A program made the translations under genes and the position numbers. This document shows positions 21,181 through 32,700 of a stretch of DNA of 64,000 bases, piece by piece; positions within the stretch are counted from its first letter, which is position 1, and each line of letters starts with the position of its first letter. The stretch lies in the NCBI GenBank assembly GCA_933228895.1, contig CAKOGI010000034.1, forward strand, positions 26,640-90,639, written 5' to 3'. The DNA is from Platycnemis pennipes (taxonomy: Eukaryota; Arthropoda; Insecta; Odonata; Platycnemididae). The notes under the pieces were generated by a model. The model had not been told where the DNA came from. It was given only the letters and a program-made list of their open reading frames with translations, and made no database searches.

Positions 21181-21672
21181 CGTCCAGCAGAGGAGGAACA
21201 CCGAGTTCTGAACGTCTTGTGCTCACCGAGAACCTTGCTGCACCTAGTTTCCTCAAGCAATTCTGTAGCGACTTCACAGACGGCCGTATATATTTTGGCA
21301 CCTCCGCGCTGTGAACATCATCGGAAATGGCGCAGTCCATCTGTGGCGTAGCAGGAACCTGGTGTCTCACGCAACGGTTGTAGGTACGTGGAGGTGACTT
21401 TAAATGTCATACTGAGACATGTATTATGTACGTATTTTCGATGACTTAGTTGTGATATACCGCAAATATCTGTTGAAGGTAATACGGCGTTACAGCATTT
21501 GAATTATTTTTACTTATTTTACTTATTTTAAAGAGAAGGTGTGCATTTCCTGTTATGTTCTTGATGTCTATCGTACATTTATCTGGAATATGTGTATTTA
21601 TTTTTAATGTCACAATTTTGGCCAGAGTCCGTGCAATACTCAACGGATGTGGCCGTTGGAGGCTTGAGGCAG

Positions 21673-23242
21673 ATGGGAGATAGAATCCAGGAAGGGGAGA
21701 ATAATAGTAAAAAGAGTAAAAGGAAAAGTAACGCAAGATATTCTGAGGTGACATCTGACCCCGTTTTATGGAAAAAAATAAAGACATTTAGGAAACTGTA
21801 GATGGATACTAGAAAAAAAAAGTTATTTCAGACGAACGAGAAGGGGCAATCTGAGTTCAGGAAAATAAATGAGAAGAGGAAAGCTCTAGAAGAAAAAATA
21901 AGGGAATCCATGGAAGCCGAAATTGCATTGAGAAAAATTAATGAATATAACTCAGATTCAGCAAATTCGGGTGAGGGAGGTGGGTTACCGTCCCCGAAGA
22001 GGAAGAGCAATCAGGAGGAAAGAAAAATAAAATACAGAAAGAATTTGCGGAGGACTCCGCTGATATTCCATTTCCATCCAAAAAACCACGTTTTCCTGAT
22101 ACGATTGGGGTGAAATCGTCAGCGTCGCATAACGGGAAGAGAAATAAGAGGAAAAAGGAAGTCAAAATCGGGAAAAAAATCAGGGCGACGCTGATAGATC
22201 ACTTCATTCGGATAAACCACGCACTCCTGATACGAGCGACGTAAAAGTGTCAGCGTCCCCTACGAAGAAGAGGAAAAGCCATGTAAAGGAGGACTCCGCT
22301 GATATTCCATTTCCATCCAAAAAACCATGTTCGATTGAAGGGTGTGACAAAGAGGGTATGGAATCCTCTATAGGGAAGAAGAGCGAAAACGATTCTGAGA
22401 GTTCAACTGAAGGTGCTCTTCACGTAGAAGACGATTCTGAGATTTCCACTGAAGGTGCTCTTCACGTAGAAGACGATTCTGAGAGTTCCACTGAAGGTGC
22501 TCTTCACGTAGAAGACGATTCTGAGAGTTCCACTGAAGCTGCTCTTCACGTAGAAGACGATTCTGAGAGTTCAACTGAAGGTGCTCTTCACGTAGAAGAC
22601 GATTCTGAGAGTTCCACTGAAGGTTCTCTTCACGTAGAAGACGATTCTGACAGTTCCACTGAAGCTGCTCTTCACGTAGAAGACGATTCTGAGAGTTCCA
22701 CTGAAGCTGCTCTTAACGTAGAAGAAATGGAGAAAAGAGAACAAAAGACTCTGGCAGAAAAAAATTGCAGACGGAGAGCAGGTCCGCCGTCTATATTGGT
22801 GACCAAAAATGTTTCTTCTTCGCGTGATAAATTGAGCGAAGATGAAGACCCTACTTATGTTCCAAATGGTGACCAGCAAGGAAAAAGTGAACCCAGGAAT
22901 ACTTTGCCTTATAAAATAGGCGAAGGTGGATCTCCCAGTAATGGCACAAGTGGGGACGAGCTAAGTGAAGATGAAAGCGGAGATAGAAGTAAAGGAAAGG
23001 TGAAAGGAAAGTTGATTTTTTCCATCACAGACCCAGACAAGGAAACAAAATTAAGGAAAAAATTTCCTTCATTGGCATCCAGGATAAGACCTGCAACAAA
23101 TAGGGAAGCTTTCTACACAGCAGGTATGTTGAAGCCCTGCCCGCTGTGCGGCAGAAGATTAAAGTCACATCTAAATAGACATTTAACTCGTTCACATAAA
23201 CTTGAGTTAAAAGTTTTGGAAGAGAGAAGGTTAAAAAATTAA
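21673..23242 (+). pseudogene. YR gene, N-terminal acidic and zinc-finger part, unit 1
   Basis: ATG at 21673 starts MGDRIQEGENNSKKSKRK, stopped by TAG at 21799-21801; an ATG follows immediately. A lysine/glutamate-rich stretch continues, then a frame change near 22000-22030. Unit 1 has one A fewer than the others in the run near 22170, an extra private frameshift. From about 22200 the frame is open to 23242. It has a KKRKSHVKED basic patch, eight 14-residue acidic repeats, and a C2H2-like finger (CPLCGRR, then HLNRHLTRSH). A possible 53-bp intron (donor 23230, acceptor 23282) would link RR to the next exon. The acidic region and finger lie N-terminal to the recombinase core. No function beyond DNA binding can be inferred. 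Confidence 0.55.
22388..22723 (+). repeat. 42-bp coding minisatellite, 8 copies, unit 1
   Basis: Eight tandem 42-bp units encode variants of DDSESSTEGALHVE. Unit types differ by E/D, S/I and G/A changes. It is in frame with the zinc-finger part. Confidence 0.95.
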
Positions 23243-23282
23243 GCAGGTACACAACTTATGTCTGGGGTAAGGGAGTGTTCAG

Positions 23283-23479
23283 GTACCCAGAGGATTTGAC
23301 ACAATCGTTGTTTACTGACGCGTGGAGAAACTCAAGAAAGCTAGTAGTACGGGCGTTATCAAAAATGGGGGTGCAGATCATACCAAGCGGGACGCCACTA
23401 GATGACTTAATGACAACAGATATGCCAGAATTATCAGGTGCATCATCAAATGAAGACAACGACTTAGAGGAAAAGGCAG
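23283..23479 (+). pseudogene. YR gene exon 3, unit 1
   Basis: Acceptor GTGTTCAG at 23282 and donor GTATTC at 23480 bound 197 nt encoding YPEDLTQSLFTDAWRNSRK through VQIIPSGTPLDDL and ending LEEKA. The sequence is conserved in all three units. No domain was recognised; its place between the finger and the core-binding exon suggests a linker. Confidence 0.5.
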
Positions 23480-23685
23480 GTGTATTCAAATATAACCCGA
23501 TTTCCCAATTCTAATTCTTTCTATTAATTTCATTGCCATCTAAGAAGAGTCGAATATGTGTATCCAGTCATGGGAAATTATATCAGAATAATAAGTTTTA
23601 AATTACTACTTTATATACATAAAATATTAGGTTTATTAATTACCATCACAGAATAATGAACATCAAACATTTATTTCTTACACAG

Positions 23686-24197
23686 ATGGCGACATCATCA
23701 CAAGGGAAGACCAGTCCTGCTCAAAGAGATTTTCTCGAACATCCACAATCGAAGACTCACTACGAGGCACCTGGAAGATATAATGAAGATTTAGGAGAGA
23801 ATCAGTTAACTTGCCCTCCTTTCTCGGGAGCCAATAAGGTGATTATAATGATGGTGATTAAGTACTGTGCGAGAAATTAGTTTGCTATGTATCGCAAACG
23901 TAAACGCCAATCTGAAGGAATATCCCCGTAAACATTGCTATAACTTGTTAAAATCCAATTATTTTCATTATCTAGTACTTACTGTCGTAAAAAAGTAGCA
24001 TGGACAGAGGAATAATTTTCATGCAAAATGTAATTCTTACGCAGATGGCGACCTCATCACAAGGGAAGACGAGTCCTACTCAAAGAGATCTTCACGGACA
24101 TCCAGCACCGAAGAGTCACCACGACGGTCCTGACACGAGTGATGTTGATTTTGAAGAGGAACGAGTAACCTGCCCTCCTTTATCGGGGGTATAGAAG
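23686..24197 (+). pseudogene. YR gene duplicated exon pair (4a and 4b), unit 1
   Basis: Two 153-nt exons, 23686-23838 and 24045-24197, both start MATSSQGKTSP after a CAG acceptor and end before GTGATTATAA. Their introns are also similar, so a 360-bp segment containing exon and intron was duplicated. Exon 4b here ends SGV, then TAG, then AAG, an in-frame stop also present in unit 2 but not unit 3. Whether both exons were ever used together or as alternatives is unknown. Confidence 0.55.
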
Positions 24198-24502
24198 GTG
24201 ATTATAATAATGGTGATTAAGTAAGTACTCTGCGACTAATTAGTTTCACCTTCCAAAAATCGTGATTAAGTACTACTCGACAATTTAGTTTGCTCTTACA
24301 TAAATGCTATCGCAAACCTATACGACGATCTTAAGGGATGATTCCCGAGGACATTGTTCCAAATCATTAAGATCCGATTATTTATAATATTTACACCTAT
24401 TGTCGTCAAAATGTATGATTTTTTAAAACAAGAGCAATGTTCCAACGTTGTAGAATGGCACACGTTTACCTGTAGCTAAATTTTTCTTTCCTTTCATTAC
24501 AG

Positions 24503-24850
24503 ATTTTTGAAAACGCAACAATAGCCTCTGCTGGCGTGAATCGCTCCTCAGTTAGAAAAGTTATCGAAGCAAGTGGACTGAACGATGTGGGAGTTTTCAA
24601 ATATGATCACCCTTTTGTAGTCAAGGAGAGGAACCATTGGACGGTACAGCTGAGCCATCCAGACCCCAAAAATTATTTAAGAAACGTTTGCCGCCTATTG
24701 AATTACTCTTACAAAGTAAATAACTTACAAGATCCATTTCAATGGCGGAGTTGTCTCTTAGATACCATCAATCACATGGCATATTTACATAAATATAAAG
24801 AAACAGGAGCATCATATTGTTCTATGTTCAGCACATTGTGCAGGTGTTGA
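24503..24850 (+). pseudogene. YR gene exon 5, probable core-binding domain, unit 1
   Basis: Acceptor TTCATTACAG at 24502. The frame reads IFENATIASAGVNRSSVRK, then HPDPKNYLRNVCRLLNYSYK and CLLDTINHMAYLHKYKETG, stopping at 24850. The helical pattern before the catalytic half, with a YL-KYKETGAS ending, resembles the SAM-like core-binding domain of eukaryotic tyrosine recombinases. The frame shifts near 24830: an alternative frame continues FAKTWAMKPPKGAIE before another shift into the catalytic half at 24893. Confidence 0.5.
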
Positions 24851-24892
24851 AGTTCGCCAAAACGTGGGCAATGAAACCTCCAAAGGGGGCAA

Positions 24893-25459
24893 TTGAGAAC
24901 AAACATTCTCTCAACCACTGATATAGTGCAGGAGTTGGAATCAGTTAGGAAAATTGCGGAATTAGATAGGCCTAAAGTGGAGGAGGACCTGCAGTTCTTG
25001 AGAGAAGGTGTTTTCAACGGTTCGGGCCTTGTTAGTATATTCAGAGAAAGAGAAGCGAGAAGAAATAGACCCAGTTCCTCCAAAGGGTGTACAGCAAGAG
25101 TGAGGTACACAGAAAAGTCTAGGGAGGTGGCGGAGGCCTGGCTACGCATTGTTAGATTCCTTGGCTGCGTCGCATTAACCAGAACAGCCCAGAGAAGGGG
25201 GGTTATAATGAATTTGACAGTAGAGGAGGTTGACAATGCGATTTACGATAAAATTTCCAACAGCTACGTCATTTCAGTTGCTCGCCACAAAACGTCCGCA
25301 AATGCAGCTGCTCAAGTGTTGGTAGAGAGTGATCTGTGGTATCTTTTTCACTATTACTTAGGAATGCGGAAAAGAGTCATCAACACTGACAACAATATCT
25401 TCATTATAAACACAGACTGCAGGGCTGTTCCAAGGAGTTTAGTGCACCATATCTGCTGA
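24893..25459 (+). pseudogene. YR catalytic domain, N-terminal half (box I Arg and Lys), unit 1
   Basis: The open frame has no ATG start; it is an exon. It contains LTRTAQRRGVIMNLTVEEVD, which matches box I of tyrosine recombinases (catalytic Arg about residue 101-102, then G-L-EEV), and VISVARHKTSANAAA with the beta-hairpin Lys (about residue 133). LWYLFHYYLGMRKRV follows. The frame ends shortly after TDCRAVPRS. Box II and the Tyr nucleophile do not follow on this strand; they lie inverted at 26186-26923. Tyrosine recombinases cut and rejoin DNA through a phosphotyrosine intermediate. In animals such genes with a finger and introns are mostly Crypton-type elements; that assignment is inferred. 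Confidence 0.65.
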
Positions 25460-25567
25460 ACTGCAGGGGTGTTCCGCATCTGCAATCTAAAAATCAACAA
25501 AAAATATGTAAGTAAATGAATTGTTAAGGGAAGTTCGTCATTTCTTTTTTAATTACCAACTTTTTAC

Positions 25568-25730
25568 AAAATTAAAGAAAAAATTTCCTTCATTGGCATC
25601 CAGGATAAGACCTGCAACAAATAGGAAAGCTTTCATACACAGCAGATATGATGAAGCCCTGTGAAAAATTAAGCAGGTACACAACTTATGTCTGCGGTAA
25701 GGGACTGTTCAGGTACCCAGAGAATTTTTA
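25568..25730 (+). repeat. Truncated self-copy of the zinc-finger/exon-3 junction, unit 1
   Basis: The sequence from AAATTTCCTTCATTGGCATC to TTCAGGTACCCAGAG repeats 23047-23296 but lacks about 85 bp covering the C2H2 finger. It sits downstream of the catalytic N-half. It is non-coding. Confidence 0.7.
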
Positions 25731-26009
25731 ACACATGCGTCAATGCTAGGCAGCAACAGATATATGAAATTTTATGACTAACGATTGCTTTGGAAGACTG
25801 CAGGGATGTTGCCAATGTGAAATTTGCAAAGAAAGATAAATGTGTTTATATAGAAGCAAATGAATTATTGAACAATGATCGTTATTTCCTTTTTAGATCT
25901 CCTTTTCATGGGGCTGACTTTTTAATATTTCTATGCTAGGTATCAATAAAGGATGTCACTAATGAAATGCGATTGAAAATTGAGATTAACCCGGTTGAAG
26001 TGGATAGAG

Positions 26010-26190
26010 GATGGACGCGCGTGCTTGTGCGCCTTTGGAGTTTTCTTACGTGTGTTTCAAAGCATATGCCGCAGACTGGATATGGTGGATCCTCATACAG
26101 GTGGCACATAAAAGTCCGTATTCCTCTTTCATTGAGCTCCTTATTAATCACCTGGAAAAATCCGTTGTATACATTCCATCCGTGTTTATT
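26010..26190 (-). pseudogene. Degenerate copy of the YR box II exon, unit 1
   Basis: On the minus strand this stretch aligns with 26700-26880: both read INKEL, then GIRT, then a TTGAAACACAC tract matching the LKHT motif. Frameshifts and small deletions remove the catalytic pattern. It is therefore an older or decayed duplicate of the intact exon about 690 bp away. Confidence 0.55.
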
Positions 26191-26923
26191 GATGGAGGTT
26201 CCGTGGATAGAGGATGGACGGCACCATTTCCGTCGCTTGTCTTTGGGTATATTTTTTGTACGCCTCCTTAATCAAGGATTTTCTTCCGTATTTGGTAGGC
26301 CAATTGCGATGTTTGGATTCCTGATTTGCGCTCACTGCATCGAATTTTGCTTTGTTTTGCTGGTAGCCCAGTACAGCTAAATACTCAAATCTTTTTTCGG
26401 CCATTTCACTGTCGTATATGTTTTTAAGGTCATTGTATTCGTCTTGAGGGAGTGGGGAACTTTTATCAAATGCCTTTTGAATAATTTCATTTAACTTTTC
26501 TAGCTCGGGGAAGCTTTTAAAGTGGTCATTTCCGAAAATTAACCCGCGAACTCTTTTTATTTCCGTAAATACATCCAGAGGTCCTTTTACTTCGGCAGGT
26601 ATATCCTTCGAAACCTTGTTTTCGTCTGTGAGGGCCTTAACCACGTTATATTCATCGACTGCCTTTTGAACAGTGTTAACCCTGTAGTGAGCCTTTGACG
26701 TTTGTTCCGTGTGTTTCAATGTATATGCAACTTTTTCTCGCGTATCAGTGTCCTTGCGACTAGAGATGGTGGATGCTAGCATCCTAATAGAGGTAGCACA
26801 AATAGTCCTTATTCCTTGTCTCTTCAGCTCCTTATTAATGTCCTCGATAAATCTCTTGTAAGCATTCCCTTCTGTGCACTCAACCCATTGGAACAGCGCT
26901 GCAGTCCTGCAGATACGGTGCAT
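26186..26923 (-). pseudogene. YR catalytic domain, C-terminal half (box II Arg, His, Tyr), inverted, unit 1
   Basis: The 245-codon minus-strand frame contains GIRTICATSIRMLAST (box II Arg about residue 47; Thr where His is common in HxxR) and LKHTEQTSKAHYRV (His 71, nucleophile Tyr 80). These complete the R-K-R-H-Y set begun at 24893-25459, but on the opposite strand. A long helical tail follows (ALTDENKVSKDIPAEVKGPL onward), ending MVPSILYPRNLHQ. The first residues derive from a 45-bp repeat (GACTGCAGGGCTGTTCC) that also occurs, in plus orientation, at 25412-25490. One inversion between these repeats would make the two halves collinear. In unit 2 this frame is broken. Confidence 0.65.
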
Positions 26924-27208
26924 TCAAGTCATTGGAACAGCCCTGCAGTCCTCCAGATTTGATGCACTCTAATTCCAGTCCTTCACTTTCATCTTGGAAA
27001 ATCAATGTATTCAAAGAAATCATACTATATAATGTATTCAAAGAAATCATATTATGTAAAACCAGGAATGATGTTGAAAATGAAAGTAATCATATTATGT
27101 TAGAGCAGGAATGATGTTGAAATGCAATTAAACAAAGTAATCATACTATGTAAAAGCACAAATGATGTGGAAATTTTGTGACAATAAAAGAAGTATACTT
27201 TAATAACA
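26924..27208. other. Unit 1 stretch with short ATCATAYTATGTA repeats
   Basis: Three to four degenerate copies of AAAGAAATCATACTATGTAA with AGGAATGATGTTGAAAATGA between. Not coding. Confidence 0.5.
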
Positions 27209-27905
27209 GTTATGGAAAATAATTCATTCAAAATAATTCCTTCTTTTCCCATTAGCGAAATATATTACATTTAGAGGGTGAAAAGTTACATCACTAAGCA
27301 TACCTACCTGCTAAATGGTAGAGGATTGGCTTGTGGTAGACATATGTCAGAATTTTCAGTGGGGAGTATTTGAAGGAGGCGTATGTAAAAAAAATACAGA
27401 TAAGGGAAACAAAAGCAATATTAACAGAAGCTCCTATAAAGTCAAAATATTGGAAAAATATTATTATTTGAAATATTATTATTTGACCCAGTTCAAACGT
27501 TCTTAACGATGGTCCAATACCTTTGACGCTGATTAAATCTTATCCGACCGAAAACCATATCGTCAGGCGTTAGTGGGGCAAATTGAAATTGACGGCAAAA
27601 CATATAGGACCGTGTATACCAAAGTTTTCATTATTTGATTGACAACAGGATTTATAATTAAGCTGTAGTTTTCATACTTTATAGCAGTTTTGGAAAATAA
27701 TTCCTTCTTTTCCCATTAGCGAAATATATTACATTATGTCACTAAGCATACCTGCTAAGTGGTAGAGGATTGGCTTGTGGTAGACATATGGCAGAATTTT
27801 CAGTGGGGAGTATTTGAAGGAGGCATCTGTAAAAAAAATACAGATAAGGGAAACGAAAGCAATATTAACAGAAGCTCCTATTTAGTCAAAATAATGGAAA
27901 GATAA
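27209..27905. repeat. Internal direct duplication, unit 1
   Basis: A roughly 220-bp module (GGAAAATAATTCCTTCTTTT to CAATATTAACAGAAGCTCC, with GGTAGAGGATTGGCTTGTGG inside) occurs at about 27210-27455 and again at 27680-27905, with substitutions and short indels. No gene is supported. Confidence 0.7.
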
Positions 27906-29569
27906 TGCAGCTGTTGTTAAAATGTATTTCACGTGGCTTTGGTATTTATGGAGAAATTGAAGGGAATATGTGGCAGACACATGGCGACGTCGGATTTTAG
28001 AGAGATTACCCTGAGGAGGCCCCCAGCAGCGGAGGGGGTTGGTAGAAAACCACGTATCCACGGAAAAATCTATGTGGAGTGGGCATAAGGGTATGTTAAG
28101 GAAAAATAAGGGAAGGTATATAATTTCCTCCTGTCCAAATAGGCTTATAATGAGCCTCGGGTCTTTCTTCTTTATTTTTTTGAAATCTTATTTCCATATA
28201 AATATCACTCATCTCCTCCGCGTCCACCTTCTCCAAAGCCTCCTAACCCCGGAACCTGGGATCCGTAGCCTCCTTATAGCACCATCTATAGTGAGGCTTA
28301 CGGATCCCTTCCAGGAGTTCAAGGCTCCACACCCCAGGGGGGTAAGTCTGTAACTTTAGGCGCTTCGTTTGGGAGAAAGAGTTATCTCCCAAAGTTTTCT
28401 CCCGACCGAAGTCTGTAACTGGGTGGAGAAAACTTTGGGAAATTCGTCTTCGAGACTTAAAATGAAAATTACGAATTAAAGCAAGGTTGTCGGCATCAGG
28501 AAGAACTTCCGTTTACATTACTTCGCCATAATAATAGTAATGACGCAATTTTATAAACGAAATAAGATACAACGACAGTAAGCATAGGTTAACAACAACA
28601 AATACAGCCAAGATGGCATCGCTTTCAATTTGATCGAAGGGGATAATTAATATTATTCTTCTCCCTATTGAGGTTTTTTGAGCATGTAGTTAATATTTTG
28701 TTAGAACATCGCACTACACTTTCGGTTGCTTTCAGGCTATACTCTCCATATTTAGACGCATATAAAAATACAAATCGACTGAGCGCACTCCGTGGAATGT
28801 CAGTAGCCAGGCAAATTGTCCGATTGAAAAAGAATTGTTTTCATTCGGTAAAGGACAGGGTAAACAACGGCATGGAACGCATTTAGATCCGATTTCATAA
28901 ACTTCTTCTCTAACATTTTCTCGTTTTGAGAGAAGTCACTGACAATGACTTATGCTGTCACTGCTCACCCAGCAGTTGCTAACCGACCGATGTGCTTTAC
29001 AAAATCTAAACTCTCGGCTATTTCTACGTTATTTTGGCATGAACACGAAAGTTATCGCATGATTCACCTCAACAATCTGACAACTCGACAGTAAACTTTG
29101 AAAAGTCCAATTAATTCTGGGCCATTTCTAAAATGAAAATGGGATTACTTTAGAGTTGGTATTGGTTGGTAAAACTTTAGAGTTGGTATAGTCTAGGGGT
29201 ACTTCAGTGCTCAAAGGGCTAAGGTTATATAGCATCATATAAACTAAGATCATAATTATAAGACCTTGAGAAGCATTAATGTGGAGCATTCAGGATCCAC
29301 TAATGTGGTTAACTTTCTTCCTATCTTTGAGTTTTTGCTCAGATGATATAAGACTTCCTTTCTTCACTGCAGATGTAACGCATGCATTTCATGAACTACC
29401 TTCAGTTTCACAATGCAGATGAGCGTAAAAGTTTTTCTAATAAGCATGATTGTCTTGAGTATAACCATGGTTATACCATAACCATAACAAGAGCGCTAAA
29501 GGCATTTAAATATATCACTTAATACCTATCTTGTTCATAGTTTGAAGTGAGTATTTCTTGTTGTCTTCG
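27906..29569. other. Unit 1 sequence between YR remnants and Copia
   Basis: No gene recognised. It includes AAGTCTGTAAC repeats and a self-complementary stretch at 28342-28445, and a palindromic ATAACCATGGTTAT near 29461. The site CTCCACAC at 28325-28332 is the empty target of the hAT insertion present in unit 2. A 72-residue frame at 28668-28886 recurs in unit 2 but lacks other support. Confidence 0.4.
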
Positions 29570-29783
29570 TGCAGGGTAATCACTTACTTTTGATTATGCG
29601 TAACAGACGAACACAAGATTGAACATCGGGCGCGTGCTTTATTCGACAAGGACAGAGAGATACAGAAGAGCGCCAAAACAAAAGAACACCGAAATGAGTG
29701 GCGCTAACTTAAACCTGGTACAGACAAATGAATAGTTACTTCCACACTGTTGGGATCACAACAAGAACAACATATAAACAACA
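29570..29783 (-). repeat. Copia 3' LTR candidate, unit 1
   Basis: Following the purine tract, the minus strand begins TGTTGTTTATATG and ends ATTACCCTGCA, giving TG...CA ends and 214 bp. It contains AATAAAGC, a likely poly(A) signal. With no 5' LTR to compare, the ends are inferred. Confidence 0.55.
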
Positions 29784-32700
29784 CTTCCCCTTGATTCCAC
29801 ACATTGGGGATTACCCTCACAGTCCAAAACTTTCTTATACCAATTGTCCAACAGTACAATAAAAATCAAATACTTTCACAACATACATAATCACACAGAC
29901 ACAAGTCCTATCTTAGTACACAGTTCTTGAGTCTTCCTTGCACTAAGTCCTTTAGTTAACAAGTCTGCAATATTAAGGTGAGTTGGCACATACTCAAGAT
30001 GAATTAGACCTTTTAACACAATGTCCTTAATATAATGGTATCTTATGTCAATAGCCTTGGATCTATGATCAACCAGATCAAATTTGGCTAGGGCAATCGC
30101 AGGTAGATTGTCAGCCTTGACACAAGGAATCTCACACATGAATTTTAGGTTCATCTCCCCAAGGATATTACCTAGCCATAAGGCCTCCCTAGTGGTTAAG
30201 GCAAGGGCAATGTATTCAGATTCTTGGGTGGAATTTGCAACAACAGTTTGTTTCTTACATTGCCAGTGGATGGGGCCACCAGCTAGCATTGCAACAGTCC
30301 CAGAGAAAGATTTGCGGTCAATCTTATTTCCCGCAAAGTCAGCATCACTGAAAATTTGGGCCTGCACGTTGGTTTTCTGATAAACAATGGCATAATCAAT
30401 GGTCCCTTTAACATATCTAAACAGGTGCTTTACAGCTGACCAGTGGGTTTTCATTGGGTGGGAACAGAACTGACTCAGGTATGACACAGCAAATGAGATA
30501 TCAGGGCGAGTACCATTAGCAATGTACAAGAGCATGCCTATGGCCTTCCTAGAATCACTCTCGTTGACAGCAGCATCAGGCTCACTTGGCCCTTTCATAA
30601 CACTAGTGCTGAGAGGACACGATACACATTTTGCATTAGACATTCCAAATTCATACAACATTTGCTCTATATATTTTGATTGATCAATGGACATAGAATC
30701 ACAACTCAGTTTTCTGACCCTTAAAGACAAAAAATTACTTATTTTTCCAAGGCATCTGATCTCCACATGCTTAGATAGATTTTCCTTGAACCAATTGATA
30801 TTTGCTTGATCAACACTCCATATGGCTATGTCATCAACATACAAAGCAGCGTATATCTTACGGGTTGAACTGAAGAATAAGCAAGGATCGCCATAAGTGA
30901 GTTTGAGTGCCATTGACAAAAGTCCATGTACCTGTGAAAACCCCTGGGCAACAAGTCTAGCCTTAAACTTGTGCAGATTACCATCATTTCCGGTTTTTAC
31001 ACGGAATTTCCATGTAGAGCCGATCACCTTCTCGTTGAGAGGTCTCGGTACGATGTCCCAAGTTCTCATCTTCTCCAAGTTGGTGAGCTCCTCCTCCATG
31101 GCAGTTATCCACCTGGCACGGTGGGGACTCAGCATTGCTTCCTCCACGGATGTAGGCTCGTGAGGATCATCTTCTTCTGACAGTGTCACCTGGGCTGAGT
31201 GGCACTCAGAGCAGCCACATGTGGTAGGTTTGTGCAACCTTCCGGAACGCCTTGGGACGACAACTACCTCTTCAACTGCAATGGGTACAGGATCATCATC
31301 TGGCAGGTGGATGTTTTGGGCGTAGTCTAATCGTTGAGGGTCAGGTAGATCAGGTGTTGAGTCCTGAACCTCCAATTCGTCACTCTCCACCAGTTCATCC
31401 CCAAAATGCTCGTCACTCTCCACAAGTTCATCCCCAAAATGTTCGTCACTCTCCTCGAACGTGAATATGTTACTCAATGGATTCTCGTGCTTCCCCTGAT
31501 CGGTTGACCGCATCTCCTTGAGTGGGAATGTGCTTTCATGAAATACTACGTCTCTCCTCACGATGGCACACTTTCTTAATATGCTCCAGAGTCTGTAGCC
31601 TCCCTTGGTGCCCTCTTCATAGCCGAGCATGATACATTCCTCAGTCTTGCTATCGAGCTTTCTTCGATTCTCCACAATGGCCTGTGCTCTGCAGCCGAAT
31701 GGTTTGATTTTTATCAGGTATTTCATGACGATCTCGCATTTCAGGATCAGGGCAATGGGTATCTTGTTCCGAATAGCACGGCAGGGGCATCGGTTCCTTA
31801 TGTATGCAGCCGTGTTAAGTGCTTCTGCCCACATATCTTTGGTAGCTCCAGATTCGATGATCATACACCTTGCCATTTCCATGAGGGTTCGGTTTTGTCG
31901 CTCACTCCTGCCATTCTGCTGTGATGAATGAGGTACAGTTTTCTGGTGAATTATCCCATTCTCAGTCAGATATTTTCCAAATTCATCAGAACAGTATTCA
32001 CCTCCTCTATCTGATCTTAGTTTCATTATCTTCTCACCAGTCATTTGTTCCATCAGAGCCTTGTATTCCTTGAATTTTGTGAGAGCCTCACCCTTGCTTT
32101 TCATGGTCTTCACAACAGTGTACCGGGAGAAATCATCAGTGAATACGATTGCATAGAGGGATCCACCCTTGGATGGTGGGTCGAATTTTCCCATGACATC
32201 AGTGTGTACAAGTTCAAGGGGTTTGGATGCCCGTGCACTCGTTGCAATGAATGGCTTCCTTTGTATTTTCCCTTGGACGCATACGTCACACACTTCCATT
32301 TCCTTCCGTTTGAGCTCAGCAAGTGGTGGTATTTTCTCCAATGCTTGGGCATGGACATGGCCAAGACGTCGATGCCACATTTCCTTGGTTGTCTCTACAC
32401 TCAACGCCAAAGGTGAGTTAGTCAGTCCTTGCATACTACGGTCACCGCTACAGAGTTCATACATCTTTCCGGCTTTCTTGGCTTCGAAGATTATTTCACC
32501 ATTCAGTGACCCTACAGCAACTTGGTTTCCGAACGTGACGACGACTCCCTTTTCGGTTAGCTGGGGAACAGAAATCAGATGGCAATACAGGCCGGGTACA
32601 TACTTGACATTCTGCAAACACAATTTCTTGCTCTCTCCATCTTTCATTCTAGCATAGAGGTTTACAGCCCCTTCCCCTTCAATGGGTAGTTTCACGCCAT

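Noticed and set aside
22388..22723. CRISPR-like repeat array
   Set aside because: Repeats are contiguous without spacers, in frame, and in a eukaryotic spliced context.
24503..26923. DIRS- or Ngaro-type retrotransposon as the source of the YR domain
   Set aside because: No reverse transcriptase or RNase H accompanies the YR exons (the only RT nearby is Copia or LINE), and the gene has spliced exons and a finger, which fits a Crypton-like gene better.
28668..28886. 72-residue open frame identical in units 1 and 2
   Set aside because: Identity reflects recent duplication of the DNA. No splice sites, homology or coding bias could be supported.
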